Assembly (NCBI RefSeq): GCF_012489685.1
Contig: NC_080041.1
Span: forward strand, 23,797,780-23,861,779
Origin: Lotus japonicus
Taxonomy: Eukaryota > Streptophyta > Magnoliopsida > Fabales > Fabaceae
Direction of reading: 5' to 3'
Length of the DNA stretch: 64,000 bases
Part shown: piece after piece, positions 44,206-55,760 of the stretch
Layout of the letters: each line of letters begins with the position of its first letter
Position numbering within the stretch: the stretch's first letter is position 1
Made by a program: the position numbers and the translations under genes
Notes under the pieces: model-generated
What the model was told of the DNA's origin: nothing
Seen by the model: only the letters and a program-made list of their open reading frames with translations
Databases searched by the model: none

Positions 44206-47200
44206 CATTGAAAGCTCTGCAATGGCAGCAAGAGGAAACCAACCTCAGCCACCACAAAAGAAAACTCGCTCGTGTTGTGATCACTGCAAGAGGCCAGGCC
44301 ACACCAAGGGGAATTGTTGGAGTATATATGGAAAACCTCCAGAAGCCAAACAATTCAAAAGCAAGGAAGGCAGAGGAAACACTGTGGTTCACCACCAAAA
44401 CTCTGAGGTAAACTCTAATTCATCACCATTCAGCAAAGAACAAATGAAAACTCTTCAAAAACTCCTTCAGCAGACCATGTTAACTGCAGGAAAAAGTGGT
44501 ACTGCTACAGCAGTGGCTCAAAAAGGTAATTTCTTATATGCCTTAAACACTAGCAAAGGAAAAATAGAGTCATGGATCATTGACTCAGGAGCTTCAGATC
44601 ACATGACTGGAGACTTAACTTTGTTTAGTAGTTATTCTCCTTGTCCCTATAACTACACTGTTCGAATAGCTGATGGAACACATTCTAAGGTCATGGGTAA
44701 AGGATCAGTTATTATCTCCCCACATATTACACTTGAATCAGTTCTATATGTGCCCGAACTTGATTGTAACTTGTTGTCCATTAGCAAGATTACAAGAGAT
44801 TTGAAATGTGTTGCTAAATTCTCTCATAACCTGTGTGAATTTCAGATTTTGGAGTCGGGGAAGACGATTGGAAATGCTAAAGAGTGTGCTGGACTCGACC
44901 TTCTCAAAGTTGAAAAATCAGAAGAATTGAAGACCCATTCTTATGCAGTAGCAACAGTTCCAAGTAGTGAAAATGATGTAATGTTGTGGCACTACAGATT
45001 AGGCCACCCAAATTTCATGTACTTGGAAAAGATTTTTCTCTCATTATTCAATAAAAATCAGAAGAATTTTCAGTGTGAAACTTGCCAATTGTCTAAGCAT
45101 ACTCACAGCCATTACCCACCACAACCCTATAAACCATCTCAACCTTTCTCATTAATCCATAGTGATGTATGGGGACCTTCACGGGTTCACAACATTACTG
45201 GCTCAAGATGGTTTGTCACCTTCAATGACGATCACACACAGGTCACTTGGGTGTTTCTAATGAAGGAAAAATCAGAAGTTGGGAAGATTTTTGAAGTATT
45301 TCATAACAAGGTGCAAACACAATTTCAAAGCAAGATTCAGATACTTAGAACTGACAATGGTCGTGAGTATTACAATCTTGCTCTAACTTCCTACCTTCAA
45401 AAAGTTGGAATTGTTCATCAAAGTTCTTGTGTAGACACCCCCCCAACAGAATGGAGTTGCGGAAAGGAAGAATAGACACCTTCTGGAAGTGACTAGATCA
45501 ATCATGTCGGCTACTAATGTTCCCAAACAATTTTGGGGAGAAGCTGTCCTTTCGGCCACATATCTCATAAACCGAATGCCTTCCTGTATCCTTGACTTTA
45601 AGACCCCATTATCCACACTTTAAACCACCTTTCCAGCCAGCAAAATCCTTTCTTCCATTCCATTAAAAGTCTTTGGATGTTCAGCCTTTGTCCACAACCT
45701 CAACCCCCACAGTAGCAAACTGGACCCAAGGTCTATCAAGTGCATTTTTCTTGGTTATTCTCCCCACCAAAAAGGATATAGGTGCTACTCTCCCATAACT
45801 AAACAATTTTACCACACTATGAATGTAACTTTCTTTGAGAATCAGGCCTATTACACCAAAGTTGGCATTCAGGGGGAGCAATCATACAGGTATCCAACTA
45901 AAACTTTGGAAACTTTGGAATACCAATCTTTGGTACTTGAACAAACTGAACCTGCACAAACCTTACCAACCCAAGCCTCCTCTCAACCAGCTGAAACAAC
46001 ACCTAAGCCAATTGAAAGGACAACAGAAGTTGTAGCAGAAACTGAAAATGATGGAGTTGAAGTTCTAACTTCATCCCAACAGAATCAAGACCCAAAAGTT
46101 CAAGGAGGAAACTTGAAGACTTATGAAAGGAAAAGGAGGAAGGAAGTAGAGTCGAGCACAACTCCAACGCAGAACCATGAGTCCAACCAGGCCCTAGAAA
46201 ATGAAGTCCCTACGGGTAATGTTGTTCCTAATTCTGTTCCTGTTAACATGAATGCAACTGACACTGATATTCCTATTGGCATGAGAAAAGGGGTGAGAAC
46301 TTGTACTCAACACCCTATTGAGAGATATGGTTCATATGGAAAGTTATCACAAAAATACAGGTCATTTGTAGCTGCAGTTGACAACATAGAAATTCCCAAA
46401 AATATTCAAGAAGCTCTGCAGAAACCTGAATGGGCAGCAGCTGTAACAGAAGAAGTTCAAGCACTGATAAAAAATGAGACTTGGGAAATCACCAATATAC
46501 CAGAAGGAAAGAGGCCAGTGGGATGTAAGTGGATATTTTCAGTCAAATACAATGTTGATGGACGTATAAACAGGTACAAAGCCCGGTTGGTTGCAAAAGG
46601 ATTTACACAATCACATGGAGTGGATTATGAAGAGACATTTGCACCTGTGGCAAAACTCAATTCTGTTCGAGTCCCGTTATCTTTGGCAGCAAATCCAGAT
46701 TGGCCTCTTAACCAACTAGATATAAAGAATGTCTTTCTAAATGGTGAGTTAGAAGAAGAGGTGTATATGCAAATACCTCTAGGACTTGAATCACCCAACA
46801 CCTCAAACATGGTATACAGACTCCGTAAATCACTATATGGCTTAAAACAATCACCAAGAGCATGGTTTGACAGACTAACAAGGGTTGTCAAAGAAGATGG
46901 TTTAGTTCAATGCCAAACAGACCATACTATGTTTGCTAAGCACTCTATGGATGGGAAGATAGCCTTGTTCATTGTCTATGTTGACGATATCGTTATTACA
47001 AGAGACGATTATGACCAAATCAAGCGTCTAAAGAGTCTCTTAGCCAATGAATTTGAGGTCAAGGATTTGAGCCAGCTCAAGTACTTTCTAGGGATGGAAA
47101 TTGCTCGGACAAAGAATGGCATTTATGTTTCTCAGAGGAAGTACACTCTGGATTTACTTCAAGAAACAGGGATGCTCGGATGCAAAGCAGCTAATACCCT

Positions 47201-47926
47201 CATAGAGCCGGTCAAAAGAAGTGAAGAGGAAAGTATACCAGCTGATAAAGATAGATATCAAAGTCTGGTTGGAAAATTAATTTATCTAACTCACACCAGG
47301 CCAGATATTGGCTTTGCTGTAAGCTTGGCTAGTCGCTACATGTCAAACCCAACTGAGACTCACATGAAGACTGTGAACAGAATCCTCCAATACCTAAAGG
47401 GATCACCTGGTCGAGGACTTTATTTTCAGAAGAACTCAAAAAGAGGCATTGAAGTCTACACTGATTCAGATTGGGCAGGTTGCTTATCTGACAGGAAATC
47501 TACCACAGGCTATTGCACTTTGTATGAGGAAATATGGTAACTTGGAGAAGTAAGAAACAATTTGTAGTAGCTAGGAGTAGTGCAGAAGCCGAATTCAGAG
47601 CTATGACACAAGGTATTTGTGAAGGAATTTGGCTCAAACGAATGCTGGATGAGATCAGAATTCCTACCAATTACACCATGAGAATACTGTGTGACAACAA
47701 GGCTGCTATAAGCATTGCTAAGAATCCAGTTCACCATGATAGGACAAAGCATGTGAAGATTGATAGGCATTTCATTAAGGAGAAAATTGATCAAGAGATT
47801 ATACGTGTTGATCGCATTCCATCATGCAAGCAAACAACAAACATTATGACTAAAGCTCTTCCAAGGAACATATATGAAAATATCATATCCAATCTGGGTA
47901 TGATAGATATCTTCCACCCAGATTGA
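44206..47926 (+). pseudogene. pol: Copia Pol (element 43229-48157), several breaks
   Basis: The zinc knuckle CDHCKRPGHTKGNC is near 44278, protease WIIDSGASDHMTGD near 44573, then GAG-pre-integrase (WHYRLGHPN) and integrase (LIHSDVWGP, RTDNGREY). The frame is lost at a seven-C run (45438-45444), just before the integrase Glu motif, which is readable in the other frame (NGVAERKNRHLLEVTRS). A TAA follows at 45621-45623. RT is readable (KWIFSVKYNVDGR, QLDIKNVFLNGEL, FIVYVDDIVITRD), with Asn replacing the usual Ser in DIK-S-FLNG. Near 47525 another shift breaks RNase H, which continues to 47926 (SSAEAEFRAM, KHVKIDRHFI). It is not functional. Confidence 0.9.
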
Positions 47927-48162
47927 GGGGGAGTGTTGAAAGTCAAATGCAATTAATTAGCACACTAATTAGAATAATTAGAGTCTGATTTGTACAGCTA
48001 ATTAGGACTTTTATATCAATGTTATTAGCATTCATAGAGAGAATATTTTCCTTGATTTTTAGGCTAGAATAGTGCCTAGATCTTTAGTCATTTGTATTCT
48101 ATAAATACTGCTCATGTATCATTTTACCAATCAATATAATATCAGACATTTTCCGCAATTCT

Positions 48163-49230
48163 AGAATTCAGAAATCTCATTGCAGACCAGATCACAAATT
48201 ATGTTTTAGGATTCCAATTTCCATAATAAATTGGTGACGACGGTAGATATAGATATGTTAGTTTATTTTTCTCTAAATATGCATGGCCAATTAGTGTGGA
48301 ATGCTAACAAAAAATGCTATTTATACAAAACACTAACAGTTGTATCTAATTAGCAATATACGAATTTTTTTAATCTGCACTTATGTCATAATCTTAATCA
48401 GTAATTTTGATGAAATATTTTCAATATCAAATTGAAATAATATCTGTCTTCAATAATTAGGGGTCAAGAGCCATGAGGAGGAAAACATGGGCGAAGGGGT
48501 GCTTCAAAATATTGGAATTAGAAGCTTCAAAATATTTCTTTAAAAATTTTGAAATTAGAAGTTCTGCATAATTTCACAACCTCTAACAATTTTTATATAT
48601 GCAGACTAAGAGTATCATAAAGAAATCATTGGCTATTTGACAATAGAATGCTCTTCTGGCTGTTCTTGTTGCAAGCACGAAAGCAATGAACCACCAATGA
48701 AGAGGATTGGAGCCTCATCTAGAGCCATTTCCAGGAGTATGAGTAGCAGCCAAGACCCTATTCCCATGTACATTAATATAGTCTTTAGATCATCAGTAAC
48801 TTGGCTTTACTAATAAATTCCTTCAATTTTGCATATTCAAATCATTTCCTAGAAGATAATGAATCTCACTTCTTTGCTCATTTCTGTCACTAATAACTAA
48901 TAAGGATTATCTCAAATTCTTAATATTCAAAAGAATCTATTTCAACTATTTCATAGCAATCAACCTGGAGTCAGTTAAGTTGGATTGGATCCTAACCGTA
49001 CCGTTTGAGTTTATCTGATGGCTGTAATTAAGTCCTTCACCTCTCAATATGCCCCTAATTATATATAACAACACTAACAGAAAAAATCCTAATTAATAGG
49101 ATATATATAGACATAAGATGACATATATAATAGTTGTTGCACATAATGAGTTTGCATGTTTAGTGTATATGACAAGAGAGATAATCACAAATTTTCAACT
49201 TGAGGAAATTTAAAAGAGTTCATAATTGAA
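48163..49230. other. AT-rich intergenic DNA
   Basis: No gene is convincingly seen. On the minus strand around 48650-48765 a short hydrophobic frame (MGIGSWLLLILLEMALDEAP) could be an old exon, but I cannot assign it and it has no partner exons. Confidence 0.35.
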
Positions 49231-49429
49231 AGAATCATGAACCAACCCTCAAATTTAAGAGACCCACTCTTTGTAAGAATTGCATTCTTTTCAACTCTCT
49301 CAAGACCTCAAAGCTTATTTAAAATCGTAAAAATATTTAAATAAAACATAAGTTCATTTATAAATAGAGTTATTGTAACAAAAAATAAATAAATAGAGTT
49401 ATTGTTTTTTTAACTGAAATATAGAGTTA

Positions 49430-49700
49430 TTGTTATATATATCAACATGTCAGTTTAAAGCTACTCATAACTCCTACCTAGCATCGCTTATTCAAGAAAT
49501 TAGGAATTTAATTCCATCCTTTGCTGCTGTGTCCTTTAAACATGTTTATAGGGTGGCTAATAAAGTTGCTCATAGCATAGCTAAACATTTGGCTTCTCAT
49601 GGAGATGAAGTCTGGCTTGATAGTTCTCCTGTTTGTTTTAACTCTTGTATCCGGTCAGATACTGTGGCTTTTATCTTTTAATGAATCTCTTATTTCTGTA
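49430..49700 (+). pseudogene. 3' end of an L1-type LINE (RNase H C-terminus and tail)
   Basis: The frame to the stop at 49681 reads IQEIRNLIPSFAAVSFKHVY, then RVANKVAHSIAKHLA and DEVWLDSSP, the C-terminal half of the RVT_3 RNase H domain that ends plant L1 ORF2. It is followed by a short 3'UTR (TGAATCTCTTATTTCTGTA) and a poly-A run. The copy is strongly 5' truncated. Confidence 0.65.
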
Positions 49701-50130
49701 AAAAAAACACGTTTAAATCTATAATCAAATCAATAAATATACAATATTTAGATAATATAATAAAAAACCAATGCACCAAAAACAACAACAGTAAAAGAAT
49801 TTATATTAATAGTTGATTTGGGTTAGTTTGTTGGTCTTTTGGAGCTTTTGCAATGTTTTCATGCTTTGTACCAGTGTTTTCGTGTCTTGTGTTGGGTTCT
49901 CTTTTTTAGAGAGTCTCAATCTTCTTTATATATATTATATATGATTGATCTTTCTAAACAAAGAATTTATATGAATTGTACTTATGTAACTTGGTTGGTC
50001 ATTGGTTTAAAAGATTTTATGAACATCATAAACTTAATTTTTTAACTAAATAGACTTTTGAAAAACTCTTAAGCTTATTTATTTATTGATTTGGAGGTTA
50101 TGCGAAGTATGACTAAGTAGATATTTTGTT

Positions 50131-50296
50131 AATCAAGTGGATTGACCTAGTAGTTCAGCACATCGTCTATTAAGCAAATGGTTGGTTGAGAGTTCAATTC
50201 TCAACTCTTGCGAATGCGAAAAACTCATTCGTCAACCTCCTACTACCTTTTGCGGTGAGGGTGGGGTGAAAGATTTATTTAACTAATAATAAAAAT
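50131..50296 (+). mobile_element. tRNA-derived SINE
   Basis: Exact 14-bp target duplications GTAGATATTTTGTT lie at 50117-50130 and 50297-50310. Inside, an A-box-like TGACCTAGTAGTTCAG and a B-box-like GAGTTCAATTCTC are spaced as in a tRNA promoter, followed by a tRNA-unrelated body and an A-rich tail. The middle matches the truncated SINE at 2238-2370. Transcription would be by RNA polymerase III. Confidence 0.8.
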
Positions 50297-50421
50297 GTAG
50301 ATATTTTGTTTAGGAGCATATTTCAAATTCAAAAGTTGTAATCTTTTCAGTTGTTACTCACACATATAAATAGTAATGTAATCACTCCTTAACCCCAAAT
50401 TTCAGAGACCCACTCCTCCCA

Positions 50422-50465
50422 GGGAGTTGGGTTTGGGGCCCCCCCTATGGGGCTCCACGCCCCAC
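50422..50465 (+). repeat. MULE left terminal inverted repeat
   Basis: The end starts GGGAGTTGGGTTTGGGG and runs through CCTATGGGGCTCCACGCCCC. The complement of 58683-58725 matches it except for one C in the C-run and A/G in CTCCRCG. Confidence 0.92.
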
Positions 50466-50490
50466 CTCATTTTTTTTAACCAAAAAATGC

Positions 50491-51060
50491 CCTACGGAAA
50501 TAACACTTCCGTATTCACTAAAATAGAATACGGAAGTTAAACTTCCGTATTATATCTCTGACAGACATCACCTTTTCCACCATTACTCCTCCCTCCACCA
50601 ACCCCTCCACCATTACTCCTCTCTCACCAACCTCTCACCAGCCCCCTTAACCCCCTCAATGCCTCCAGACCACCCTCTCTCTCACCCTCTCCTACCTCAC
50701 TTTCATTCTTCCTACCACCACCACCACCCTCTATCTCACCCTCTCCTACCTCACCATTGGATGCATTTGAGGTAAGTGTTGTTTGTTCTTTGTTGTTATG
50801 TTGAAGTAGTGGAAGTGGTTAGATTAAGTAGTTTAAGTAGTTAGATTAAGTAGTTTGAGCAGTTAGAAGGATGAGTTTTTGAATTCTGAGCGTGATAAAA
50901 TACGGAATACACATTTCCGTATTTAATACGGACATGTATAGTCCGTATTGAATACGGATTTTTCAATTCCGTATTCAATACGGATTTTCCAATTCCGTAT
51001 TAAATACGGAGTTTGCAATTCCGTATTCACTACGGATTCTAAAGTTCCATATTTAATATG
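50491..51060. repeat. Left subterminal TCCGTATT/AATACGGA clusters
   Basis: An outer cluster at 50493-50556 and an inner cluster at about 50897-51060 hold head-to-head copies of TCCGTATT and AATACGGA, with centre sequences such as CAATTCCGTATTCAATACGG and a repeat step near 28-30 bp. The inner cluster lies inside the presumed 5'UTR intron of the transposase gene. Repeated palindromes near transposon ends commonly bind transposase; that role is inferred here. Confidence 0.75.
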
Positions 51061-51067
51061 TACAGGG
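50572..51067 (+). promoter_or_regulatory. Transposase gene leader with presumed 5'UTR intron
   Basis: A long CT/CA-rich leader (50573-50755) precedes a donor GAG|GTAAGT at 50772 and an acceptor GTACAG at 51065, three bases before the chosen ATG. The leader has an ATG at about 50760 (ATGCATTTGAG) that after splicing would read out of frame with the transposase and stop within about 12 codons, a possible uORF. Confidence 0.45.
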
Positions 51068-54000
51068 ATGACAGATTCATTTTTCTTCCGTGAGTCACAA
51101 TTGATTGAAGCTGGATTTCACAATGGTCAACCTGAAGAGGCCACTACAGAGGTGCCACCACCAGCATTTGTGCCCCCGTGTATAAGTATAGATGTCTCGC
51201 ATTTATTTGCAACTGATCAGGTATTCTGTGAACAGATTTTTGCATTGTTTTGAGAGTGTAATATATCAATTCTTATTATGTCTTGATCACCCTTGTAATC
51301 AATTCTTATTATTATAACAGATTTTCCCTACCCGTGATGATCTTATCAATTGGGTTCATGGAATTGCGATTGAAAATGGATATGTTACGTTGATCACAAA
51401 GTCAGATTATGGTGGGAATGGAAGCAGAAAAGCTTATGTCATGTTGGGGTGCTAGAAGCATGGTAAATATGTTCCCTACAGAGACCCTGACCTTGTTGAA
51501 GGGACGAGATCACAAAAGACAGGTTGTCCTTTTCGACTAAAAGGACGACCTAGGAAAAATGGCATAGATAGAGATTGGCGGCTAAAGGTGATGGAAGGTA
51601 TACACAACCATGAACCAGCTAAGTCACTACTTGGGCACAATTTTGTTGGTCGTCTAAAACCCGGAGAGAAGGAGCAAGTGGGAAAAATGACAAGGAGTTG
51701 GGTTCCACCGAGAAAGATGTTGTTGACTTTGAAGGAAAACAATCCTTCAAACTTGACTACCATATCTCAGATTTATGGTGTTTGCAAGAGGTTAAGAAAA
51801 TCCCTCCGCGGGGGATTGACAGAAATGCAACACTTGTTGAAGAAGTTGGACGGTGACAAGTATGTCCACTTTGAAAGACATGAGCCTGGATCGGAAGTCA
51901 TTAGAGATGTATTTTGGGCTCATCCAAATGCTATCAAACTGTTCAACACATTCCCGTATGTAGTGATTATGGATTGCACATACAAGACAAACAAATATGC
52001 AATTCCCTTGCTTAAGATTGTTGGAGTGACTTCCACAGATAAGACATACTCCATAGCCTTTTGCTACATTGTTAATGAGGGCACAGATGACTACGTTTGG
52101 GCACTGGAGTGTATGAAGTCTCTATTAGCTGATCAAGCCATGTTGCCTAAGGTGATTGTTACTGACAGGGATCTTGCCTTATTGAGTGCTGCTAAGCAAA
52201 GCCTTCCTAACACTACACATTTATTATGCTTGTGGCACATCAACAAGTGTATTTTGGCAAAGTGCAAACTCTATGTTGGCACAGATGATTTTGCTGAATT
52301 GGTTATGATGAAGTGGGCAGAGGTGGTGGATGCTGCAACAGTTGAAGAATTTGAAGTGAAATGGATGCAATTGTTTAATATGTGCAAGGCAAAATACAGC
52401 AACTTTACCTCCTATTGTTCTACTACATGGTTGGTCCACAAGGAGAAATTTGCCAAGGCATGGACAAATCATGTGATGCACTTTGGAACAACAACAAGTA
52501 ACAGGTAAAAAAATTATATGAGCTTAATTTATGCGTTGTTTGTTCATTTGATAGATTGTTGTTAATAAGATATCTATTTGTTGTTTGCAGGGCTGAGGGT
52601 GCACATGCCAGTTTGAAGAAGATGTTGCGGGATTGCAAGGGTGACCTGGCCACTTCATGGGATGCGTCGCATAGTTTGACATGTAATCGACATGCTGAAA
52701 TATTAGCATCGTTTGAGCGCAGTATTCACAGAATTGATCACATTTTCATGTTCCCATTTTACACAAATATTAGAGGATTTGTGTCAAACAAATGCCTGCA
52801 GCTCATTGACGCTGAACATATAAGAATGAAGTCCTATGGCGGATGCGATTGCTTGTTGAGAGAGACTCATGGACTACCTTGCGGTTGTGAACTTGCAGGT
52901 CACCGGTCAACCACTCTCTTGTCAATTAATTCTATTTGTTATTGAAAGTGACACTTTTGTGAACTTGCAGGTTATGAAAGAATTCCATATGAGTCAATTC
53001 ATTCATTCTGGAAGAGACTGAGTTGGGAGCATGTACCTGAACCTGTTGCAGATACTACCAGCAACCATATTTGCGGCCTGAACCATGGAGATATGCAACC
53101 AGAAGTTGAGGCATTGACACATTATTTCAGTTCTTTGGATACTGGAGGGCAGAGTATGGTAAGGAGGAAGCTTCAAGCGATCTATTGTCCTGAAAGCAGT
53201 TCACTTTGTACTCCTGCGGTTAAGATAAGGTCCAAGCGCACTCTTAAGGAGAATGAGAGAATACCACCCAAGAATAAAGCAATAGGATCCTTGACTCGTG
53301 ATCTTTCAGGTTTTGAACATGTTGATAGGGAGATCAAAGAGGCAAAGAAGGCTTCACAACCACCAAAGAAGAAGAAGCGTGTGAAGAAGTCTGATACAAG
53401 CTATTTCATGGGTCATTTTCCATCCTTTTTCCACCCATATATACAAACAGTTCAGAATGTTGAGGATGATGGTAACTGTGGCTATAGAGCCGTTGCTGCA
53501 TTACTCGGACTACCATCAGGTGAGGAAAGTTGGTCATGTGTTAGGGCAGCTTTGATAGAAGAACTTGAACGACATAGAGGATTGTATGATGAAATGTGGT
53601 CCAGACATGTGGTTAATGCCTTACATTCCCGACTCACTCTTCCTCCTGGTCATCCGGCTACCGAGGATAAATGGATGCAACTGCCAGAGATGGGATACCT
53701 TATAGCAACCAGGTTCCAAGTGGTTTTCATATCCATCTCCTCTACGGGTTGTTGGTCATACCTTCCACTAAGAGGAGAAGGTCCACCGGATGTACATCCT
53801 GTTATAGCTGTTGGTCATGTGATTAATCACTTTGTACAGGTATTTTTTGATTGAGTACACTAACATCCAATTGGTGAATTAATTTGTGGTATTTGCAAGT
53901 TATCTAATTTTATTGTTCTTCTCTATATAATGTAGCTCCATCTAACTCCTGGACATTCTATGCCGCCAATTGCTCTCCAGTGGGAACGGTATGTTGATCC

Positions 54001-54070
54001 CACATCAGTACGCTGGAACGCCCCATATGATACACGTTTACGCAGGTTCACGTCAGAATTCGAAGCTTGA
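51068..54070 (+). pseudogene. MULE transposase fused to an OTU cysteine protease, one stop codon
   Basis: Five exons: 51068-51220, 51321-52504, 52591-52898, 52971-53839 and 53936-54070. All have GT-AG ends and keep the frame. Exon 2 opens with a FAR1/WRKY-like zinc-binding region (FPTRDDLINWVHGIAIENGY, then CPFRLKGR and IHNHEP), broken by TAG at 51453-51455. The MULE transposase core follows: IMDCTYKTNKYAIPLL (first Asp), VTDRDLALLSA (second Asp) and LCLWHINKCI. Exon 3 has TTSNRAEGAHASLK and a SWIM-type zinc finger (CDCLLRETHGLPCGC). Exon 4 has a basic linker (PPKKKKRVKK) and the OTU motif EDDGNCGYRAVAALLG; the His block HFVQLHL spans exons 4-5. The enzyme cuts and pastes the element. The OTU part is a deubiquitinase-type fold of unknown role. 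Confidence 0.88.
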
Positions 54071-54297
54071 CTTGTTACTTTTGGTGTTCCTCTTAGTCAC
54101 CAAAGCTATGTAGACATCACCTCAGATTGACAACGCACTTTGTGTAATATTCATTTGTAAACGCTCTGTAATATTAATCTGATGAGCCTTGCCCTTATGA
54201 TGTTCATTTGTTGCTTTTAATAATATTAATTTGATGGTCATTGTTATATTGATGGGCCTTATTATTTTGAAACAGCACCAGGGATAATTAACATAGA

Positions 54298-54427
54298 CAA
54301 CCACTCTGTCATCAGAGTCCTGTCATTTCCAACCACTCTGTCATCAGAGTCCTGTCATTTCCAACCACCCCATCATCAGAGTCCTGTCATTTCCAACCAC
54401 CCCTGCATCAGAGTCTTGTCATTTTCA
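54298..54427. repeat. Four-copy 32-33-bp minisatellite
   Basis: Four tandem copies of a unit beginning AACCACTCTGTCATCAGAG and ending TCCTGTCATTTCC lie between the transposase gene and the OB-fold gene of the MULE. The last two copies carry CCCC variants. They may lie in the promoter of the OB-fold gene. Confidence 0.8.
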
Positions 54428-54608
54428 TCCACTAAATGACGAACTTGAAACCTGACATTACTCTCTACCACCAACCAACCCCAACCACACTTGTATTATC
54501 CACCAAACACCATAAATCTTTTGACCATTCTGCTATAAATCTCTCTGGGTTCTTTATTCTTCTTCATCCTTTTCTTCATGTCTTGCTTTCGAAGATAAAA
54601 AAAATACA

Positions 54609-55347
54609 ATGGAACAAGACTGGGATGCATTAGTCCGCCGTTGCAAACGTCAAGGCAGCACTTCTAGCAGCTCTCGTCCTCTCATTCCTGGGCCAGCTGG
54701 CGCCGTCCAGGCTGCCATGTATGGCCGTAGATCCAACCCTAACACACTACTCATTCCGACCCAAGAATTTGTGAGGCGTGCGCTCGAAGACAGATCAACC
54801 GAAACCGATCCTGATTTCAATTCAAATGCTTGGCTTACAGCCCTGCAATTGGTGGAATCTGCCACTCCGCTGGGCACAATCACAACGAATGTTGAGAGAG
54901 TAGAGAGTGTTGTTGCTGTTATTAAATCATGCACTCCCAATGGTTTCGGAGATGCCAAAGTTACCCTCAAGGTATTTGCTCGTTTTTGTCCAGCTTCTTT
55001 AACCGTAAATATTTTGCCTCATTTTCTCTCACGATTGCATTGATTTAGGACCCTACGGGCACCGTTGACGCTAGCGTCCATCGCAAGGCCTTCACTGACG
55101 GCGAATTTAGGAATGCCATAACTGTTGGATCTGTTCTTGTTCTCCAAAAGGTCTATTACCTAAACATTAATCTTGCTTCCTTTGAACAAGTACGCATTAA
55201 TCTTTTAAATTTGCAATTTACTTGCAGGTTGCTGTGTTTGCACCGAGTAAATCTGTTCGTTATCTGAATATAATGTTGCCCAACATAGTCAAAGTATTTC
55301 CACAGGATAGCGGACCCCACGACTTCATCGATATCACTGAGGATTAA
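54609..55347 (+). CDS. OB-fold protein in the MULE, HROB/MCM8IP-like
   Basis: Three exons (54609-54971, 55049-55150, 55228-55347) with GT-AG borders join in frame to a 194-residue protein ending FIDITED. Residues 1-60 are basic and Ser/Pro rich. The rest fits an OB-fold: VVAVIKSCTPNGFGDAKVTL, LKDPTGTVDASVHRKAFTDG, VGSVLVLQKVAVF and RYLNIMLPNIVKVF. The DPTG...H strand-loop pattern and the VGSVLVLQKV-F-P block recall the C-terminal OB domain of HROB, which in animals loads the MCM8-MCM9 helicase during recombination. This assignment is from memory. The frame has no lesion. It could be a captured host gene or a long-standing element gene. Confidence 0.65.
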
Positions 55348-55590
55348 TTTTGTTTTCGTGTTGCTTCTGAATAATTTTGTGTACCCTTTAAACTGCTTGC
55401 CATGGATTATTTATGTTACTTATCCTGCCTTTGATTATTTACGGTGTAGTTATACGGGTTTTTTTCAATATAAGAGTCGGCATATAATGAGTGGAAATAG
55501 AAAGCATGATTAATATAAAGAGAGTCATAATACAAAGAGTCACATGTCATAATATAAAAATACACAAAAAATATACAAATATACAATCAA
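55348..55590. other. Convergent 3' region between the OB-fold and PMD genes
   Basis: AT-rich, with no gene. It must hold the 3'UTRs of both convergent genes, so their transcripts may overlap. Confidence 0.5.
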
Positions 55591-55609
55591 TCACTCGCCC
55601 CGACCCCTA

Positions 55610-55760
55610 CCGGCCCCCCTACGACCTCTAGGTCCACGGGCTCTGCCTCCACGGCCTCTGCCTCCACGCGCACCCTCTGCAGGAGCACCCTCTCCACGGG
55701 CTCTGCCTCCACGGCCTCTGCCTCCACGCGCTCTGTCTCCACGACCTCTGCCTCCCGCAG
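55610..55760. repeat. Tandem repeat encoding the Gly/Arg tail
   Basis: Units built from CACGGGCTCTGCCTCCACGG and CCTCTGCCTCCACG recur with a roughly 15-75-bp hierarchical period. They encode the GRGRGGRA repeats at the PMD protein C-terminus. Confidence 0.65.

Larger units (their letters stand above)
43229..48157 (+). mobile_element. Older Ty1/copia element
   Basis: LTRs of 224 bp (43229-43452 and 47934-48157; TGTTGAAAG...TTCCGCA) differ at about seven sites by eye, roughly 3%. The target duplication ATTCT is at 43224-43228 and 48158-48162. The PBS is a one-base variant, TGATATCAGAGC (43453-43464), and the purine tract GAGGGGGAG ends at 47933. A TATA box (TCTATAAATAC) lies near 43394. Coding lesions are more numerous than in the other elements, in line with greater age. 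Confidence 0.94.

Noticed and set aside
48650..48770. Minus-strand hydrophobic short frame as an exon of a membrane protein
   Set aside because: Too short, with no splice partners and no family I can name; kept only as a remark.
54298..54427. CRISPR-like regular repeats
   Set aside because: The units are directly adjacent with no spacers, in plant DNA; this is a minisatellite.
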